Assembly: GCA_002371315.1 (NCBI GenBank)
Contig: DFHL01000093.1
Coordinates: 1 to 14,383, forward strand
Source of the DNA: Bacteroidales bacterium UBA3724
GTDB taxonomy: Bacteria; Bacteroidota; Bacteroidia; Bacteroidales; P3
Direction: 5' to 3'
DNA: 14,383 nt
In this document: in pieces, positions 13,434-14,383 of the stretch
Layout: every line of letters starts with the position of its first letter
How positions within the stretch are numbered: the stretch's first letter is position 1
The notes under the pieces: model-generated
Told to the model about the DNA's origin: nothing
What the model saw: only the letters and a program-made list of their open reading frames with translations
Databases searched by the model: none
Translations under genes and position numbers: made by a program

Positions 13434-13441
13434 TAAATTTG
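13434..13441 (+). promoter_or_regulatory. Probable -7 promoter box for atpD
   Basis: TAAATTTG is an exact TAnnTTTG, inside the same 15-base string GTAAATTTGCATCCG (13433-13447) seen before dprA. The leader would be about 80 nt. The -33 region is T-rich but has no TTTG at the usual spacing. Confidence 0.5.
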
Positions 13442-13529
13442 CATCCGTTTTTGCCGAGTGCACAACGTGCCGCCACGGCAGGCAAAGAACACTGCAACAA
13501 GATAAAAATGAATAATATAGATACACAAT

Positions 13530-14383
13530 ATGGAATCTAATTGCAAAGGAAAAATCTCACAGATCATCGGCGCTGTCATTGATGTGACGTTCGACGCCGA
13601 CGTAACGCTCCCCGACATCTACGACGCTCTCAGCGTGAAGCGTCCCGACGGTGCCGAAATCATTCTTGAATGCCAGCAGGATATCGGCGAAAACACGATG
13701 CGCACCATCGCTATGGACAGCACCGACGGCCTGCAGCGCGGTATGGAGGTTGTGGCCCTTGGCGGCCCCATCTCGATGCCCGTAGGCGAAAACATCAACG
13801 GCCGCCTGTTCAATGTGATAGGCCAGGCCATCGACGGTATGCCCGACCCCGTGTGCGAAAAGAAGTACGGCATCCATCGCGAGCCGCCCAAATTCGAAAA
13901 CCTTTCCACCAATCAGGAAATCCTCTACACCGGCATCAAGGTCATCGACCTTATCCAGCCGTTCCTCAAGGGTGGCAAAATCGGCCTCTTCGGCGGCGCC
14001 GGTGTCGGCAAGACCGTTCTTATCCAGGAACTTATCAACAACATTGCGAAGAAATACAGCGGTATGTCGGTCTTCACCGGCGTCGGCGAGCGCACCCGCG
14101 AGGGCAACGACCTGCTGCGCGAGATGATTGAGGCCGGCGTTATCAAGTACGGCGAGGCTTTCCAGAATAGTATGGAAGAAGGCAGCTGGGACCTTTCGAA
14201 GGTCGACAAGGAGGCTGTGAAGGACTCGAAATGCACGATGGTCTTCGGCCAGATGAACGAGACGCCCGGCGCCCGCGCCCGTGTGGCCCTGTCGGGTCTG
14301 ACCCTGGCCGAGTACTACCGCGACGGCGACGAGAAAACCGGCGGCCGTGACATTCTGCTCTTCATCGACAACATCTTCCGCTT
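13530..14383 (+). CDS. atpD: F1-ATPase beta subunit, 5' part (cut by window edge)
   Basis: The first 284 codons of the catalytic subunit of F-type ATP synthase; the frame is open to the right edge. Residues 1-80 form the N-terminal beta-barrel (IIGAVIDVTF). The P-loop GGAGVGKT is at 155-162, GERTREGNDL at 187-195 supplies the catalytic Glu, and the Walker B strand ILLFIDN is at 275-281. Residues about 206-237 (YGEAF through DSKCTMV) are the insertion before FGQMNE typical of Bacteroidota. In that phylum atpD is usually first in the atp operon, which agrees with the promoter and dprA lying upstream. The ATG at 13530 is chosen because KGKISQIIGAVIDV follows directly. A 10-codon frame (13508-13540) overlaps this start in another phase. 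Confidence 0.96.
   Translation, partial: MESNCKGKISQIIGAVIDVTFDADVTLPDIYDALSVKRPDGAEIILECQQDIGENTMRTIAMDSTDGLQRGMEVVALGGPISMPVGENINGRLFNVIGQAIDGMPDPVCEKKYGIHREPPKFENLSTNQEILYTGIKVIDLIQPFLKGGKIGLFGGAGVGKTVLIQELINNIAKKYSGMSVFTGVGERTREGNDLLREMIEAGVIKYGEAFQNSMEEGSWDLSKVDKEAVKDSKCTMVFGQMNETPGARARVALSGLTLAEYYRDGDEKTGGRDILLFIDNIFR

Overview
The window looks like a chromosome fragment from a member of the Bacteroidota, most likely the order Bacteroidales. Four things point there. Several genes have the -7 box TAnnTTTG and no Shine-Dalgarno requirement. YidC is long and ends in a lysine-rich tail. The F1-ATPase beta subunit carries the extra segment typical of this phylum before the FGQMNE motif and appears to be the first gene of its operon. 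The gene content (NhaD, OmpA lipoprotein, Wzz/Wzy-type proteins, pyrE next to an SRPBCC gene) also fits. Third codon positions are GC-rich, so long antisense reading frames abound and are not genes. The genus cannot be told from the window.

Layout: (1) 162-1154, plus strand, an OmpA-family lipoprotein that ties the outer membrane to peptidoglycan. (2) 1264-9392, minus strand, read right to left: yidC, nhaD, a membrane-anchored protein with a lysozyme-like signature, a Wzz/chain-length-type protein, an O-antigen ligase/polymerase-type protein, and an NlpC/P60 peptidase with its own promoter. The first four junctions are short or filled with repeats, so yidC to the ligase may be one transcript. 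(3) 9799-10927, minus strand, pyrE followed by an SRPBCC-fold gene, from a clear promoter. (4) 11011-11622, minus strand, a NUDIX hydrolase with a long leader. (5) 12263 to the right edge, plus strand, dprA and the 5' part of atpD. The theme of the left two thirds is envelope biogenesis: membrane protein insertion, ion homeostasis, surface polysaccharide assembly and cell-wall hydrolysis.

The most unusual content is intergenic. Three unrelated tandem-repeat families occupy the gaps. A 7-bp family (GTGACCA/GTGACCT and complements) changes orientation around a conserved 14-bp core, ACGAACnCGnTCGT. The core is always set one base from GTGA on the left and one base from TCAC on the right. There are four good copies and one decayed copy with identical geometry. 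An 8-bp family (GTTATTGT, GTTATTGC, GTTAGTGT) lies directly before the start codons of the ligase-type gene (20 units) and the Wzz-type gene (5 units plus a remnant). A 12-bp family (GGGAGTTAAAAT) lies directly before the NUDIX start. I saw no transposase, CRISPR array, tRNA or rRNA.
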